NCBI RefSeq assembly: GCF_000743715.1
Contig: NZ_JQEY01000012.1
Span: forward strand, 46,660-110,659
Source of the DNA: Palleronia rufa
GTDB taxonomy: Bacteria > Pseudomonadota > Alphaproteobacteria > Rhodobacterales > Rhodobacteraceae
Direction of reading: 5' to 3'
Length of the DNA: 64,000 bases
In this document: positions 32,471 to 42,040 of the stretch, one piece after another
Layout: each line of letters opens with the position of its first letter
How positions within the stretch are numbered: the stretch's first letter is position 1
Notes under the pieces: generated by a model
Database searches by the model: none
Told to the model about the DNA's origin: nothing
The model's input: the letters and a program-made list of their open reading frames with translations, nothing else
Made by a program: the position numbers and the translations under genes

Positions 32471-33625
32471 TCATCGACTACGACCTTGGTCGGGGGAGGG
32501 ACGGCGGGATCGGGGGCCGGGCGCGTCCCCCTCCCCGGGGGCGGGCCGGGCCCGATCCGACGGGATCCTGGCGGGCGCCCGGCCCGCGTACCACGCGGAG
32601 ACGGCGGCGATGTCGGCGTCCGACAGGCGTCTGGCAGCCTCATGCATCAGCCCGGCCACCCGCGTGCCGCCGCGCGCCCCGTCGCGCCAGAGCCTCAGCT
32701 GCGCCTCCAGATAGGGGCGGTACTGGCCCGACAGCGACGGGTAGGCCGGATCGAGCGGCTCCGGCCAGGGGCCGTGGCAGGCCGCGCAGGCGGGCACGTC
32801 GGACCCCGGCACGCCGGCCATGGCGATGGCCTCACCCGCCGCGCCGAGCGATGTGGGCGGCGCCCGCTCACCGGCGGGGGCGATGGCGGCAAAGCGGCGG
32901 GCATAGCCGGGAAGTGCTCCCTCCGGCGCCTCCGACGCGGCCTGCGCCATGATGCCGCTGCCGCGCGCACCGCTGAGATAGGCGGCGAGAGACTGGGTCA
33001 TGTAGGTCTGGGACAGAATGTCCAGCCGGGGAATGTCGGGGTTCCCGGCGGCCCCGGTGGCCCCGTGGCAGGAGGCGCAATAGGCGAACCCCTCCGGCGC
33101 ACGGCCGTCGTCGCGGCCGGCGAGCCGGTCGTACCGCTGGCCGGTCATGCCCGCCTTGACCTCCATCAGGAAGGCGACCACGGGCCAGACCTCATCGGGG
33201 CGGTCGGCGGGCCAGTAGGGCATTCCGGACATCTTCACGCCCTCGTCCACGATCCAGTGCAGCTCGGCCGGAGACCAGGTCTGCACGGCCTCGGTGATAT
33301 GCGGGGGTTCGGGGACCATCGCGCGGGTCGTCGCGGTCTTTTCCTGTCCGGGCGCGGCGTGGCACACCCGGCAGGCGGTGTCGTAATGCCGCGCGCCCAG
33401 GGCGGCCATGGCGTCGGTGAGTTCGGGCACCGTGTCGGCGGCGGGCGCCCGCAGCGCGGCCGAGTTGCGGAAGGTGGTGTTGAGGATCCAGGACACGCCC
33501 GGCCAGTGCCCGACCCGGGCCGAGACGTTGTAGAGGCCGAAACCGACCACGGCCCCTGCCCCGACGGCGCCGAGCGCCGCGAGCGCGGCGAGGGTCAGGA
33601 GGACGGATCTGACGTGGATCTTCAT
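32471..33625 (-). CDS. Three-haem periplasmic/membrane-anchored c-type cytochrome
   Basis: A 384-aa protein with an uncleaved or signal-like N-terminal helix (VLLTLAALAALGAVGAGAVVG) and three c-type haem sites: CRVCH (85-89), CASCH (183-187) and CAACH (280-284). The first domain has MSGMPYWP with a likely Met ligand (M135). The tail is a disordered Pro/Arg stretch. Domain spacing suggests one cytochrome c domain plus a di-haem c4-like pair. It follows ctaG and the caa3-like oxidase genes on the same strand, so it probably delivers electrons to that oxidase. Confidence 0.88.
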   Translation of the reverse strand: MKIHVRSVLLTLAALAALGAVGAGAVVGFGLYNVSARVGHWPGVSWILNTTFRNSAALRAPAADTVPELTDAMAALGARHYDTACRVCHAAPGQEKTATTRAMVPEPPHITEAVQTWSPAELHWIVDEGVKMSGMPYWPADRPDEVWPVVAFLMEVKAGMTGQRYDRLAGRDDGRAPEGFAYCASCHGATGAAGNPDIPRLDILSQTYMTQSLAAYLSGARGSGIMAQAASEAPEGALPGYARRFAAIAPAGERAPPTSLGAAGEAIAMAGVPGSDVPACAACHGPWPEPLDPAYPSLSGQYRPYLEAQLRLWRDGARGGTRVAGLMHEAARRLSDADIAAVSAWYAGRAPARIPSDRARPAPGEGDAPGPRSRRPSPDQGRSR

Positions 33626-33716
33626 GGGTGGGTCACGCTTCCGGGACGCTGGCCGTTCCGACCGGGGCGGGCCTGGACAGACCCCCGGACGATCTGAGGA
33701 CGGACGAAGGGTTTGG

Positions 33717-34271
33717 TCATGGCCGGGCCTCCGGATCCTGCCCAAGGGCGCGGGACGTGAGCCAGAGCCCGGCGACAAGATAGACGGGGGTGCCGATGGC
33801 CAGCATGAGCATGCCGCCGATCTGCTGCTGCGCCAGGCCGCTGTAGCTGTAGAGCGCCGTGGGCGACAGGATCAGCAGTGCCCCCAGCAGGGTCATGTGC
33901 ATGGAGGTGAGGAGCATTCCGCCCGCCCCGGCCAGCGGCGCCCGGCCCTGGAGGGCGGAGGACCAGACCAGGAGCCCGGCGGCCAGGAAGCTGGCCTGCT
34001 CGACCGCGAAGACCGGGACCGCGCGCCAGGCGGCCTCATGCAGGGCGGGGGCGTGCCAGCCCCAGACCACGGCGAACTCGACCAGCGCGGCGATGAGGAT
34101 CGGCGGCGACGGCAGGCGCGGCAGCCCGGCCACCAGGATCGGCGGGACGATGGCGACCAGCGTCATGTGGCGGATCATGTGGACGGGAAACGGCCCGGCC
34201 CGCCCCTCCAGCGGCAGCCCCCAGACAAGGGCGAGCGCGACGAGGCCCAGGGTGAGGGGCACCGGTCTCAC
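33717..34271 (-). CDS. ctaG: CtaG (caa3-type) cytochrome oxidase assembly membrane protein
   Basis: A 184-aa polytopic protein of the caa3_CtaG family, needed for assembly of the Bacillus caa3 oxidase. It has the features FPVHMIRHMTLVAIVPPILV, VWGWHAPALHEAAW and SMHMTLLGALLI, with several histidines at helix ends. It is shorter than full-length members (about 280-300 aa), which often have more N-terminal helices. The GTG at 34271 overlaps the preceding stop (GTGA). It is unrelated to the Cox11-type protein also called CtaG. Confidence 0.82.
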   Translation of the reverse strand: MRPVPLTLGLVALALVWGLPLEGRAGPFPVHMIRHMTLVAIVPPILVAGLPRLPSPPILIAALVEFAVVWGWHAPALHEAAWRAVPVFAVEQASFLAAGLLVWSSALQGRAPLAGAGGMLLTSMHMTLLGALLILSPTALYSYSGLAQQQIGGMLMLAIGTPVYLVAGLWLTSRALGQDPEARP

Positions 34272-34651
34272 AGGCAGGTTCCCGCGAACCAGGCCGGCAT
34301 GGTCGAGAAGACCACCGCCACGAAGCTGAGGCAGGCGAGCATGAAGCCGGCATGGCCGAGAAATTCGCGGCGATGCTCGTCCGTGGACAGATCGTGGATG
34401 TAGTCGTTGTCGTCCATGTAGTCCCACTGGCGCCACATGGCGACGGCCAGACCGACGATCAGCGCCAGCGCCAGGAGCGTGGCGGCGGTGATCGACCACG
34501 AGAGCGTCCCGGCCGCCCCCCAGTCCTTGGCGCACCAGACGGCGGAGAACCCGTAGACGAACAGGAAATGCACCGCCCAGACGGTCGGCGCCAGGATCGT
34601 CCGGAACAGGCTGCGGTGCGCCGGCAGGTCCGGCTTGTCGCGGCCGGCCAT
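34268..34651 (-). CDS. Small membrane protein of the cytochrome oxidase cluster (127 aa)
   Basis: A 127-aa protein with about three hydrophobic segments: TILAPTVWAVHFLFVYGFSA, ATLLALALIVGLAVAMW and GFMLACLSFVAVVFSTMPAWF. It starts at an ATG overlapping the subunit I-III stop (TGATG) and its stop overlaps ctaG. The place equals that of small subunit IV-like proteins of caa3 or CoxMNOP clusters. No catalytic residues are seen; an assembly or structural subunit role is inferred from position. Confidence 0.8.
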   Translation of the reverse strand: MAGRDKPDLPAHRSLFRTILAPTVWAVHFLFVYGFSAVWCAKDWGAAGTLSWSITAATLLALALIVGLAVAMWRQWDYMDDNDYIHDLSTDEHRREFLGHAGFMLACLSFVAVVFSTMPAWFAGTCL

Positions 34652-37257
34652 CAGAGCAGCCTCGGAAGCAGGCCGATGGCGGCGGCCGAGCCCAGGGCCG
34701 TCACCAGCATGAAGTGCCAGAAGAGCACCGTGTTCCATACCGGCGCGTCGTATTCGGGCAGCACCTTTCCCCAGACGGTTCCGGCCAGGCAGTAGAGCTG
34801 CATGACCACGCCGGCAACGGTATGGGCGGCAGTCCAGACGGCGACCGCGTAGAGCATCGCGGGATAGACATGCGACGTGGGGTCGAGGCCGGAGACGCTG
34901 AGCACCAATGCCGCCGCGCCGGCGGTGGCCGTGAGCGCGCCGGCCGTCAGCAGCACCTGCGCCAGGGGCACCCGCCCCCGGCGCTGGACGGGGCGGGCGG
35001 CGCGCGTGGCCGCCCAGCTGGCCGTGTAGAGCAGCGCCGAAGCAACGACCCATCCGCCGGCGGCGTGTTCCGCCTGAGGCGGCGGGAAGTCGGGGCGCGC
35101 GGTCCAGTAGAAGAACATCCCGAAGATCAGCGACGCGAAGGCGACCATGTCGCCCAGCATGGTGATGAACACACCCCACCAGCCCGGCGCCGACGGCCCC
35201 GAGACATAGGTCGGCAGGCTGAGGCCCAGGCCCACGTCCTTCATGGGTCGTTCGGGGATCAGCGCGGTCGAGGTCCAGAGCCACCAGACGATGCAGGCCA
35301 CCGCGGCGATGCCGCTGAGCAGGGCCGGCAGATACCAGGAGAAGGTCGGGAAGATGAACGCGCCGCCGGTGAAGACCGCCGCCCAGATCGTGCACCAGGC
35401 GGGGCCGGTGACCCGCGCCACCAGCTGCGGGCGCGCGTCGATGGCGGAGGTGACGATGGTCTCGCGCAGCCCCTCCCTTGCGTCGGGCAGGTAGTAGCCG
35501 CCCTGGTCCATGCGCGCGACGATGCCGGGCTGGTCCCAGAGCGGGTTGCGCGACGTGACGTAGGGGATCGAGCGCACGCCCCAGAACTGGTCGGGGATGT
35601 CGTGCGACCACATCAGGCTGCCGGCGTTCCAGGGATTGCGCGTCGACATCGGCGCGCCCTTGGGGCGGACCAGGTCCCAGGCGAACACCAGGATGCCGGC
35701 GGCCACCACGAAGGCGCCCACGGTCGAGATCATGTTGAGCGTGTCCCAGCCCACGTCGCCGGGATAGGTGTAGACCCGGCGCGGCATCCCCCTGAGGCCG
35801 GTCAGGTGCATGGGCAGGAAGGCGATGTTGAAGCCGGTGAACGTCAGCCAGAAGGAGATCCGGCCGAGCCGCTCCGACAAGGTCCGCTTGCGGATGAACG
35901 GATAGAAGAAATAGATCCCGCCGATCAGCGGAAAGACCATGCCGCCGAAGAGCGTGTAGTGCAGATGCGCGACGATGAAGTACGTGTCGTGGGCCTGCCA
36001 GTCGAAGGGTGCCAGCGCGACCATGACGCCGGTCAGCCCCCCGACGGTGAAGATCGCCAGGGCGCCCGCGATCCACAGCATCGGCAGGATCATCTTGACC
36101 CGGCCGGCCAGCAGCGTCGCCACGAAGGCGAAGAGCTGGATGCCGGTGGGGATGACGACGGCCTCCGACGCGGCCGAGAAGAACCCCAGGCTGATCGACG
36201 GCAGCCCGGTGGTGAACATGTGGTGCACCCAGAGCCCGAAGCTGAGGAACCCCGTGCCCACGGCCGACAGCACGATCCAGTTGTAGCCCACCATCGGACG
36301 CTGCGCCGCGGCGGGCACGATCATGGCGGCGACGGCGATGGAGGGCAGGAAGACGATGTAGACCTCCGGATGGCCGAAGATCCAGAACAGGTGCTGCCAC
36401 AGGAGCGGATCGCCGCCGCGGGCCGGATCGAAGAACGGCCAGTCGAGGCTGCGCTGAAGCTCCAGCAGGAAGTCCCCGGCGATGAGCGGCGGGAAGGCGA
36501 AGAGGATCATCGCCCCGACGACCAGGACGTACCAGGCGTAGAGCGGCATCAGGTTGATGCGCATTCCGGGCGGGCGGCATTTGATCGTGCCGACGATAAG
36601 CTCCACCGCCGCGGCGATCGACGCGACCTCTATGAAGCTGAGGCCAAGAAGCCAGATGTCGGTGCCCAGGCCTTCGTCCAGGGTCGAGAGCGGCGGATAC
36701 ATGAACCAGCCGGAACTGGGCGCCGCATCGAAGAGGAGCGATCCCATCACGAAGACGCCGCCGATCAGGAAGGCCCAGAAACCGTACGCAGAAAGGCGCG
36801 GGAACGGCATGTCCCGGGCGCCCAGGAAGGCCGGCAGCAGCAGGATCGACACCGCCTCGAACATCGGGACGGCGAAGAGGAACATCATCGCCGAGCCGTG
36901 CATGGTGAAGAACTGGTTGAAGCGGTCCGCCGAGATGAGTTCGTTGTCGGGGACCGCCAGCTGCAGCCGCATGACCAGGGCCAGCGCCCCGGCGATCAGC
37001 ATGAAGCCGAAGGCGGTCATCGAATACCAGACGCCGACTTCGGAATTGTTCACCGCCGACCAGTAGCGCCAGCCGGGCGGGTCGTCCCAGACCGCGCGCA
37101 GGCGGTCGGCCTGGGCTTCGGCCTCTTCGGGGTCGATGGGCCGGGTCAGGGACTCTTCCGTGGGGGGGTAGGTGCCGCGGGCGACGTGGGCCTGGTCTTT
37201 TTCCAGGTCGCGCCGGCGGCTGTCGAGGCGCGGGGATCCTTCGCCGAGGTCAGTCAC
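34651..37257 (-). CDS. Cytochrome c oxidase subunit I fused to subunit III
   Basis: An 868-aa haem-copper oxidase. Subunit I (about 60-590) has H120 in TMHGSAMM (haem a), the CuB/active-site motif GHPEVY (H296, E298, Y300), H345-H346 in VHHMFTTG and AHLHYTLFGG. A C-terminal part (about 620-868) resembles subunit III, with GDMVAFASLIFGMFFYWTA. The canonical K-channel lysine in VPTGIK is Gln374 here (IPTGIQ), and the D-channel asparagine pair after DMxFPR is SA. D149, E298 and Y300 are kept. Coupled to the 127-aa protein downstream. Confidence 0.9.
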   Translation of the reverse strand: MTDLGEGSPRLDSRRRDLEKDQAHVARGTYPPTEESLTRPIDPEEAEAQADRLRAVWDDPPGWRYWSAVNNSEVGVWYSMTAFGFMLIAGALALVMRLQLAVPDNELISADRFNQFFTMHGSAMMFLFAVPMFEAVSILLLPAFLGARDMPFPRLSAYGFWAFLIGGVFVMGSLLFDAAPSSGWFMYPPLSTLDEGLGTDIWLLGLSFIEVASIAAAVELIVGTIKCRPPGMRINLMPLYAWYVLVVGAMILFAFPPLIAGDFLLELQRSLDWPFFDPARGGDPLLWQHLFWIFGHPEVYIVFLPSIAVAAMIVPAAAQRPMVGYNWIVLSAVGTGFLSFGLWVHHMFTTGLPSISLGFFSAASEAVVIPTGIQLFAFVATLLAGRVKMILPMLWIAGALAIFTVGGLTGVMVALAPFDWQAHDTYFIVAHLHYTLFGGMVFPLIGGIYFFYPFIRKRTLSERLGRISFWLTFTGFNIAFLPMHLTGLRGMPRRVYTYPGDVGWDTLNMISTVGAFVVAAGILVFAWDLVRPKGAPMSTRNPWNAGSLMWSHDIPDQFWGVRSIPYVTSRNPLWDQPGIVARMDQGGYYLPDAREGLRETIVTSAIDARPQLVARVTGPAWCTIWAAVFTGGAFIFPTFSWYLPALLSGIAAVACIVWWLWTSTALIPERPMKDVGLGLSLPTYVSGPSAPGWWGVFITMLGDMVAFASLIFGMFFYWTARPDFPPPQAEHAAGGWVVASALLYTASWAATRAARPVQRRGRVPLAQVLLTAGALTATAGAAALVLSVSGLDPTSHVYPAMLYAVAVWTAAHTVAGVVMQLYCLAGTVWGKVLPEYDAPVWNTVLFWHFMLVTALGSAAAIGLLPRLL

Positions 37258-37297
37258 GGCCGCGGCCTTCGGGGGCGATCTGCCGGCGAAAAATAGG

Positions 37298-38284
37298 TCA
37301 TCGGAGACCCTCCAGATAGGCGGCCATGGCGGCGATCGTGCCGGTGTCGAGGTGGTCGTAGGCCGGCATCCTGGCCGCGGGCTTGATTGCCGACGGATCG
37401 GTGATCCAGGCGATCAGGTCGGGGCGCGTCACCTCCAGCGCACCGGCGGCCAGGTTCAGCCGGCTGCCCAGATGCGTCAGATCCGGCCCGACCTGGCCCC
37501 GCGCCGGGGTGCCGCGGATCGCGTGGCAGCCGCCGCACCCCTGCGCCATGAAGGCGTCGCGGCCGCTGCGCGCCAGATCGGTCCGGGGGGGCGCGGCGGG
37601 GGCGGCCTCGGCCGTCAGCCAGGCCGCGAAATCGTCGGGCGACAGGGTCTTGGCGGTAAAGGCCATCCAGGCGTGGCTTTCGCCGCAGAATTCGGCGCAT
37701 TGGCCGCGGAACTCGCCCACATCGGTAGGCTCCAGCGACATGCGGTTTACGCGACCCGGGATCATGTCGGTTTTGCCGCCGAGCGACGGTAGCCAGAACG
37801 AGTGGATGACCTGATCGGCCTTGAGCGTGATCTCGGACCGGCTGCCCACCGGCAGGACCAGTTCATTGGCCGAGCGGATCGGCTCTGCGGCGCCGTCGGG
37901 CCAGTAGTCGACGCGGAACCACCACTGCTCTCCGGTAACCTCCACGCGAAGGCCGTCTCCCGGCGCGCGCTGGTCGGGCATGATCGACAGGCCATAGCCC
38001 AGCAGGCCGGATAGGACGACCGTGGGCAGGACCACGCCGCCCGCGAAGATCAGCGTCCGCGCGCCCCTGACAGACATGGGCCGCGGGTCGACGCGCCAGG
38101 CATAGAACATCAGGCCGTTCATCGCCGCCCAGAGCACCGCCGCGCCGGCGAGCATGAACCAGAACAGCCGGGACAGGGTGGCGCTGTCGCGCCCCGCGGG
38201 GTCGAGGGCCGACTGCGGGCCGGTGCAGGCCGCAAGCGCCAAGAGCGATAGAAGGCACAGCGCCGCGGCCGCGCGTCGTGTCAC
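37298..38284 (-). CDS. Cytochrome c oxidase subunit II with C-terminal cytochrome c domain (caa3 type), lipoprotein
   Basis: A 328-aa subunit II. A lipobox LALAAC places a lipidated Cys at 20. Two membrane helices (about 38-62 and 78-100) precede the cupredoxin domain with the full CuA set H161, C196, E198, C200, H204 and M207 (HSFWLP and CAEFCGESHAWM). A cytochrome c domain follows with C250-GG-C253-H254 and a Met in ARMPAY. This is the caa3 arrangement. It is the first gene of the leftward oxidase cluster and is followed by the subunit I-III fusion after 40 bases. Confidence 0.93.
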   Translation of the reverse strand: MTRRAAAALCLLSLLALAACTGPQSALDPAGRDSATLSRLFWFMLAGAAVLWAAMNGLMFYAWRVDPRPMSVRGARTLIFAGGVVLPTVVLSGLLGYGLSIMPDQRAPGDGLRVEVTGEQWWFRVDYWPDGAAEPIRSANELVLPVGSRSEITLKADQVIHSFWLPSLGGKTDMIPGRVNRMSLEPTDVGEFRGQCAEFCGESHAWMAFTAKTLSPDDFAAWLTAEAAPAAPPRTDLARSGRDAFMAQGCGGCHAIRGTPARGQVGPDLTHLGSRLNLAAGALEVTRPDLIAWITDPSAIKPAARMPAYDHLDTGTIAAMAAYLEGLR

Positions 38285-38496
38285 CCGCGTCCGCCCGGCG
38301 TGCCGCGATCGTCGTTGGCGGTCATCCTACCGTCCCCCTGGCCGTTCGGCCCTTGTATCCGTGATCCGGAATTTGCACCGGGTTCCGGGGGACTGCAAGA
38401 ATTTTGGACGCGCCTTCCACCGCCGGTGCGGTCGTTACCGCAGGCGGGATGCGACGGTTGGCAGGCGCCCCATCGGAGCGCCCGCGCCCGGGTCCG

Positions 38497-39390
38497 TCAG
38501 GCGGCGAGGCCGGCGCGTCCGATCAGACCGTCGACGGTGGCGAAACCCGTGGCCTGCTCATCGGAGGGCTTGCGCTGCGCGGGATCCTGACCCGCAGAGA
38601 CGACGACCCAGCCTTCGTAGTTCGACGCGGAGAGCAGGTTCATGCAGGTCTTGAAATCCACCGACCCGTCGCGGTCGCCCGGGACGGCGAACACGCCCAT
38701 GCGGACGGCTTCCGGCAGGGACACGTCGCTCATCCGGGCGCGGGTCAGCTCGCGCACGCGGATGTTGCCCAGCCGGACATGGCGGACGCGGGGCAGGTGG
38801 CGGGTGAGAACCTGCGCCGGATCGCCGCCGCCCATGTAGACCTGGGCCGTGTCGAAGAGCAGCGCCACGACGCTGGTCTCCATCATCAGGCGGTCGATCT
38901 CTTCGGGGGTCTGCACGATGGTGCCGACGTGATGGCGGTACACGCAGGTGACGCCCTGATCGGCGCAGAACGTGGCGATCTGGTCGAGCTTGAGCGCAAA
39001 GCTCTCCCAGTCGGCAGCCTCCAGCGTGGGCCGGCGCGACAGCGGCGCGCCGTCGTCGGCGAAGGTGGCGTTGGACAGTTCCGTGACCACCAGCACATCG
39101 CCGCCGGCGGCCTTGAGCCGGTCGATGGCGGGCTGCATGGCCGCGCGCTCGTCCTCGACGGAGCGGTCCAGCAGGGCCAGCCCGTGGGAGGCGGAGGCCA
39201 GCGTCAGGCCGTGCTCTGCCAGCTTGGCGGCAAGCGCCGCGCCGTCTTCGGGGAACTTGTATCCGCTCTCGATGCCGGTGAAACCGATCGCGGCGGCCTG
39301 TTCCAGGCAGGTGTCGAGCGGGGTATCGGCGCCGAGCGTGCGGTCGAGCTCATTGCTCCAGGCGGCGGGGGTGGTGGCGATGCGGCTCAT
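38497..39390 (-). CDS. IolE-like sugar isomerase/epimerase family protein
   Basis: A 297-aa TIM-barrel protein of the AP-endonuclease-2/sugar isomerase superfamily. The N-terminus resembles inosose dehydratase IolE (AWSNELDRTLGADTPLDTCL, IGFTGIESGYKFPED), with possible metal ligands in YRHHVGT, LFDTAQVY and VRHVRLGN. GGAGATATTC precedes the ATG at 39390. It lies at the end of the choline operon, 83 bases after the ornithine cyclodeaminase-like gene, with no other inositol genes nearby, so a different substrate is possible. Confidence 0.8.
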   Translation of the reverse strand: MSRIATTPAAWSNELDRTLGADTPLDTCLEQAAAIGFTGIESGYKFPEDGAALAAKLAEHGLTLASASHGLALLDRSVEDERAAMQPAIDRLKAAGGDVLVVTELSNATFADDGAPLSRRPTLEAADWESFALKLDQIATFCADQGVTCVYRHHVGTIVQTPEEIDRLMMETSVVALLFDTAQVYMGGGDPAQVLTRHLPRVRHVRLGNIRVRELTRARMSDVSLPEAVRMGVFAVPGDRDGSVDFKTCMNLLSASNYEGWVVVSAGQDPAQRKPSDEQATGFATVDGLIGRAGLAA

Positions 39391-39473
39391 GAATATCTCC
39401 TTCGTTTGTGTACGGATTGCTCCGGGGCTTCGGGCCCCGGTCGCAGGCGAATGGATGGCGGACATCCGGCGGA

Positions 39474-40385
39474 TCACGCGTGTCGGGCGATCCAGTCGGC
39501 GATCATCAGGTCGAGATGCGCGCCGCCGCCGTTCTTGAATACGGTGACGGCCCCATCCGCGCGGTCCGGCCGGTCGGCGACCAGATCGTAGAGGTCACCC
39601 AGAATGTCGTCCCGTGCAATCGTGCCCTCCGACAGAGGGATCGTCAGCTCACCGATATGGTCGATCGTCGTGGCCTTGCTGTCCACATAGATCGCACCCC
39701 GTTTCATCAGGGCGTCGTCGGCCTCGCGCATGTCCTTGCGGAATGCGCCGATCAGGTCGACATGGGCCCCGTCTGGCACCATCTCGCCGGAAAGTACAGG
39801 CGCGGCGGCCATGGTCGCGGTGGAGATGATGTCGGCATCCTTCGCCGCGTCTGCAAGGTCCATGACTGCCACAACGGGCAGGTCGCGCCCGTGTTCCGCG
39901 GAAAATTGCTGCGCCTGCGAAGGCCGGCGCGCCCAGACCATAATTCGCCGCAGTGACGGAAAATTGGCCGGATAGGCGCGGGTCAGGCTGGCCGCCACCG
40001 CGCCCGCCCCGACGATGAGCAGCGTTTCGGGATCCGGCCGCGCCAGCAGACGCGCGCCGAGGACGCTGTCGGCGGCGGTCTTGAACGTGGTCACCAGGGC
40101 GGAGTCGATCAGCGCCGTGGGCCGGCCGTCGTCGGGGTCGAACACCAGCATCGCGCCCTGGACGGACGGCAGGCCGCGCGACGGGTTGCCGGGATGCACG
40201 GTCACGGATTTCACGCCGACGCCCAGCCCCTCTATGCGGGCCGCGCGGGTCAGGGACGTGGCCTCTGGCGGGCCGAGGAACAGATCGCCGATTTCGGCGC
40301 GGGGACGGCGGTGGCCGGACTCCAGCGCCGCGACGGCCCCGCGCCAGTCGAGCCGGGGGGCGATGTCGGCTCCGATCCGCTTCAT
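39474..40385 (-). CDS. Ornithine cyclodeaminase/mu-crystallin family protein
   Basis: A 303-aa NAD(P)-dependent protein. It contains the family stretch [20 protein letters not shown], the alanine/glycine loop [16 protein letters not shown] and [17 protein letters not shown] near the nucleotide-binding fold. Family members include ornithine cyclodeaminase, ketimine reductase and N-methyl-amino acid dehydrogenases, and the sequence alone does not decide. ATG at 40385 overlaps the betA stop (ATGA), so it is part of the bet operon, which suggests an amine or betaine-derived substrate. Confidence 0.85.
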   Translation of the reverse strand: MKRIGADIAPRLDWRGAVAALESGHRRPRAEIGDLFLGPPEATSLTRAARIEGLGVGVKSVTVHPGNPSRGLPSVQGAMLVFDPDDGRPTALIDSALVTTFKTAADSVLGARLLARPDPETLLIVGAGAVAASLTRAYPANFPSLRRIMVWARRPSQAQQFSAEHGRDLPVVAVMDLADAAKDADIISTATMAAAPVLSGEMVPDGAHVDLIGAFRKDMREADDALMKRGAIYVDSKATTIDHIGELTIPLSEGTIARDDILGDLYDLVADRPDRADGAVTVFKNGGGAHLDLMIADWIARHA

Positions 40386-42040
40386 CGCTGGCATGTCCGC
40401 CAGTCGGGGTGGATCCAGGGTTCGGCATTGGACGGCGGCAAGGTCCCCTTTCCCAGGATATGGTCCGCGGCCTTTTCGCCCACCATGATCGACGGCGCGT
40501 TCAGGTTGCCGTTGGTGATCCGCGGAAAGATCGAGCTGTCGGCCACGCGCAACCCGTCCACGCCGATCACCCGGCAGTCGGGATCGACCACGGCCATGGG
40601 GTCGTCCGCCGCGCCGATCCGGCAGGTGCCGCAGGGGTGATAGGCGCTCTCGACCTCGGCGCGGATGAAGGCATCGAGGTCGGCGTCGGATTGCACGTCG
40701 GCGCCGGGGCTGATCTCCCGGCCGCGGAAGTCGTCGAAGGCGGGCTGGGCGAAGATCTCGCGCGTGAGGCGAATGCAGGTGCGGAACTCTTCCCAGTCCT
40801 CAGGATGGGCCATATAGTTGAACCGGATCTCCGGGCTGGCGTCGGGGTCCGGGGTGCTGAGCCGGATGTGTCCCCGGGATTTCGAGCGCATCGGACCGAC
40901 ATGGGCCTGAAAGCCGTGCCCCTTGACCGCAGTGCGGCCGTCGTAGCGCACCGCGATGGGCAGGAAATGGTACTGGATGTCGGGATAGCGGATGCCTGCC
41001 CGGGACCGCACGAATCCGGCGCTTTCGAACTGGTTCGAGGCCCCTGGCCCGCGCCCCGTGACGAGCCATCTTGCGCCGACATAGGCCTTGCCCAGAAGCG
41101 ACCAGTAGCGGTAGAGGCTGACCGGCTTGGTGGCGGCCTGCTGAATGTAGAGTTCCAGGTGATCCTGCAGGTTCTGGCCCACGCCGGGGCGGTCCGCGAT
41201 CACCTCGATGCCATGCTCGGACAGGTGGTCGGCGGGACCGATCCCCGACAGCATCAGAAGCTTGGGCGAATTGATGGCGGAGGCCGCCAGGATGACTTCG
41301 CGCCGCGCGCGGATGGTCTCGATACGGCCCTTGCGGCGGACCTCGACCCCGATGGCGCGGCCCTCGTCGATGACGATACGGCGCGCCAGCGCCCGGACCA
41401 GCGTGCAGGTGTCGCGGCGCAGCGCCGGGCGCAGGTACGCCTTGGCCGCCGACCAGCGCGCGCCTTTCCAGATCGTCGCGTCATAGGGGCCGAAGCCCTC
41501 GTTCTTCTTGCCGTTGTAGTCGTCGGTCAACTGGTAGCCCGCCTGCCCTCCGGCCTTGACGAAGGCACGTGTCAGCGGGTTCCGGCGCGCGCCGCGGGTG
41601 ACGTGGAGCGGACCGTCGGTGCCGCGCCAGGACGGGTCGCCCCCGTGGCCGCCGTCGTGCCAGGTCTCCAGCCGCTTGAAATAGGGCAGGACGTGGGCGT
41701 AGTCCCAGCCCGCCGCACCCTGCTCGGCCCAGTGGTCGTAGTCGAGCGCATGGCCGCGCACGTAGATCATGCCGTTGATCGAAGACGAGCCACCGACCAC
41801 CTTGCCGCGCGGCACGACCATGCGGCGTCCGTCCAGATGCGGCTCCGGTTCGGTCCGCAGGCCCCAGTCGTACATCGTCATGCCCATCGGATAGCTGAGC
41901 GCGCCGGGCATGTTGATGAACGGGCCCGCATCCGATCCGCCGTGTTCGATCACGATGACCGAACGGCCGGCTTCGGTAAGGCGCCAGGCCATGGCGCAGC
42001 CGGCGCTGCCCGCGCCGACGATGACGTAATCTGCTTCCAT
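40382..42040 (-). CDS. betA: Choline dehydrogenase (GMC FAD oxidoreductase)
   Basis: BetA oxidises choline to betaine aldehyde. The 552-aa protein begins with the FAD loop [18 protein letters not shown], and has the GMC signatures [20 protein letters not shown] and [17 protein letters not shown]. The C-terminal active-site region [13 protein letters not shown] holds the catalytic His. ATG at 42040 overlaps the stop of the 85-aa gene (TGATG). Setting with betB, betC, betI and choXWV makes choline the probable substrate among GMC alcohols. Confidence 0.95.
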   Translation of the reverse strand: MEADYVIVGAGSAGCAMAWRLTEAGRSVIVIEHGGSDAGPFINMPGALSYPMGMTMYDWGLRTEPEPHLDGRRMVVPRGKVVGGSSSINGMIYVRGHALDYDHWAEQGAAGWDYAHVLPYFKRLETWHDGGHGGDPSWRGTDGPLHVTRGARRNPLTRAFVKAGGQAGYQLTDDYNGKKNEGFGPYDATIWKGARWSAAKAYLRPALRRDTCTLVRALARRIVIDEGRAIGVEVRRKGRIETIRARREVILAASAINSPKLLMLSGIGPADHLSEHGIEVIADRPGVGQNLQDHLELYIQQAATKPVSLYRYWSLLGKAYVGARWLVTGRGPGASNQFESAGFVRSRAGIRYPDIQYHFLPIAVRYDGRTAVKGHGFQAHVGPMRSKSRGHIRLSTPDPDASPEIRFNYMAHPEDWEEFRTCIRLTREIFAQPAFDDFRGREISPGADVQSDADLDAFIRAEVESAYHPCGTCRIGAADDPMAVVDPDCRVIGVDGLRVADSSIFPRITNGNLNAPSIMVGEKAADHILGKGTLPPSNAEPWIHPDWRTCQR

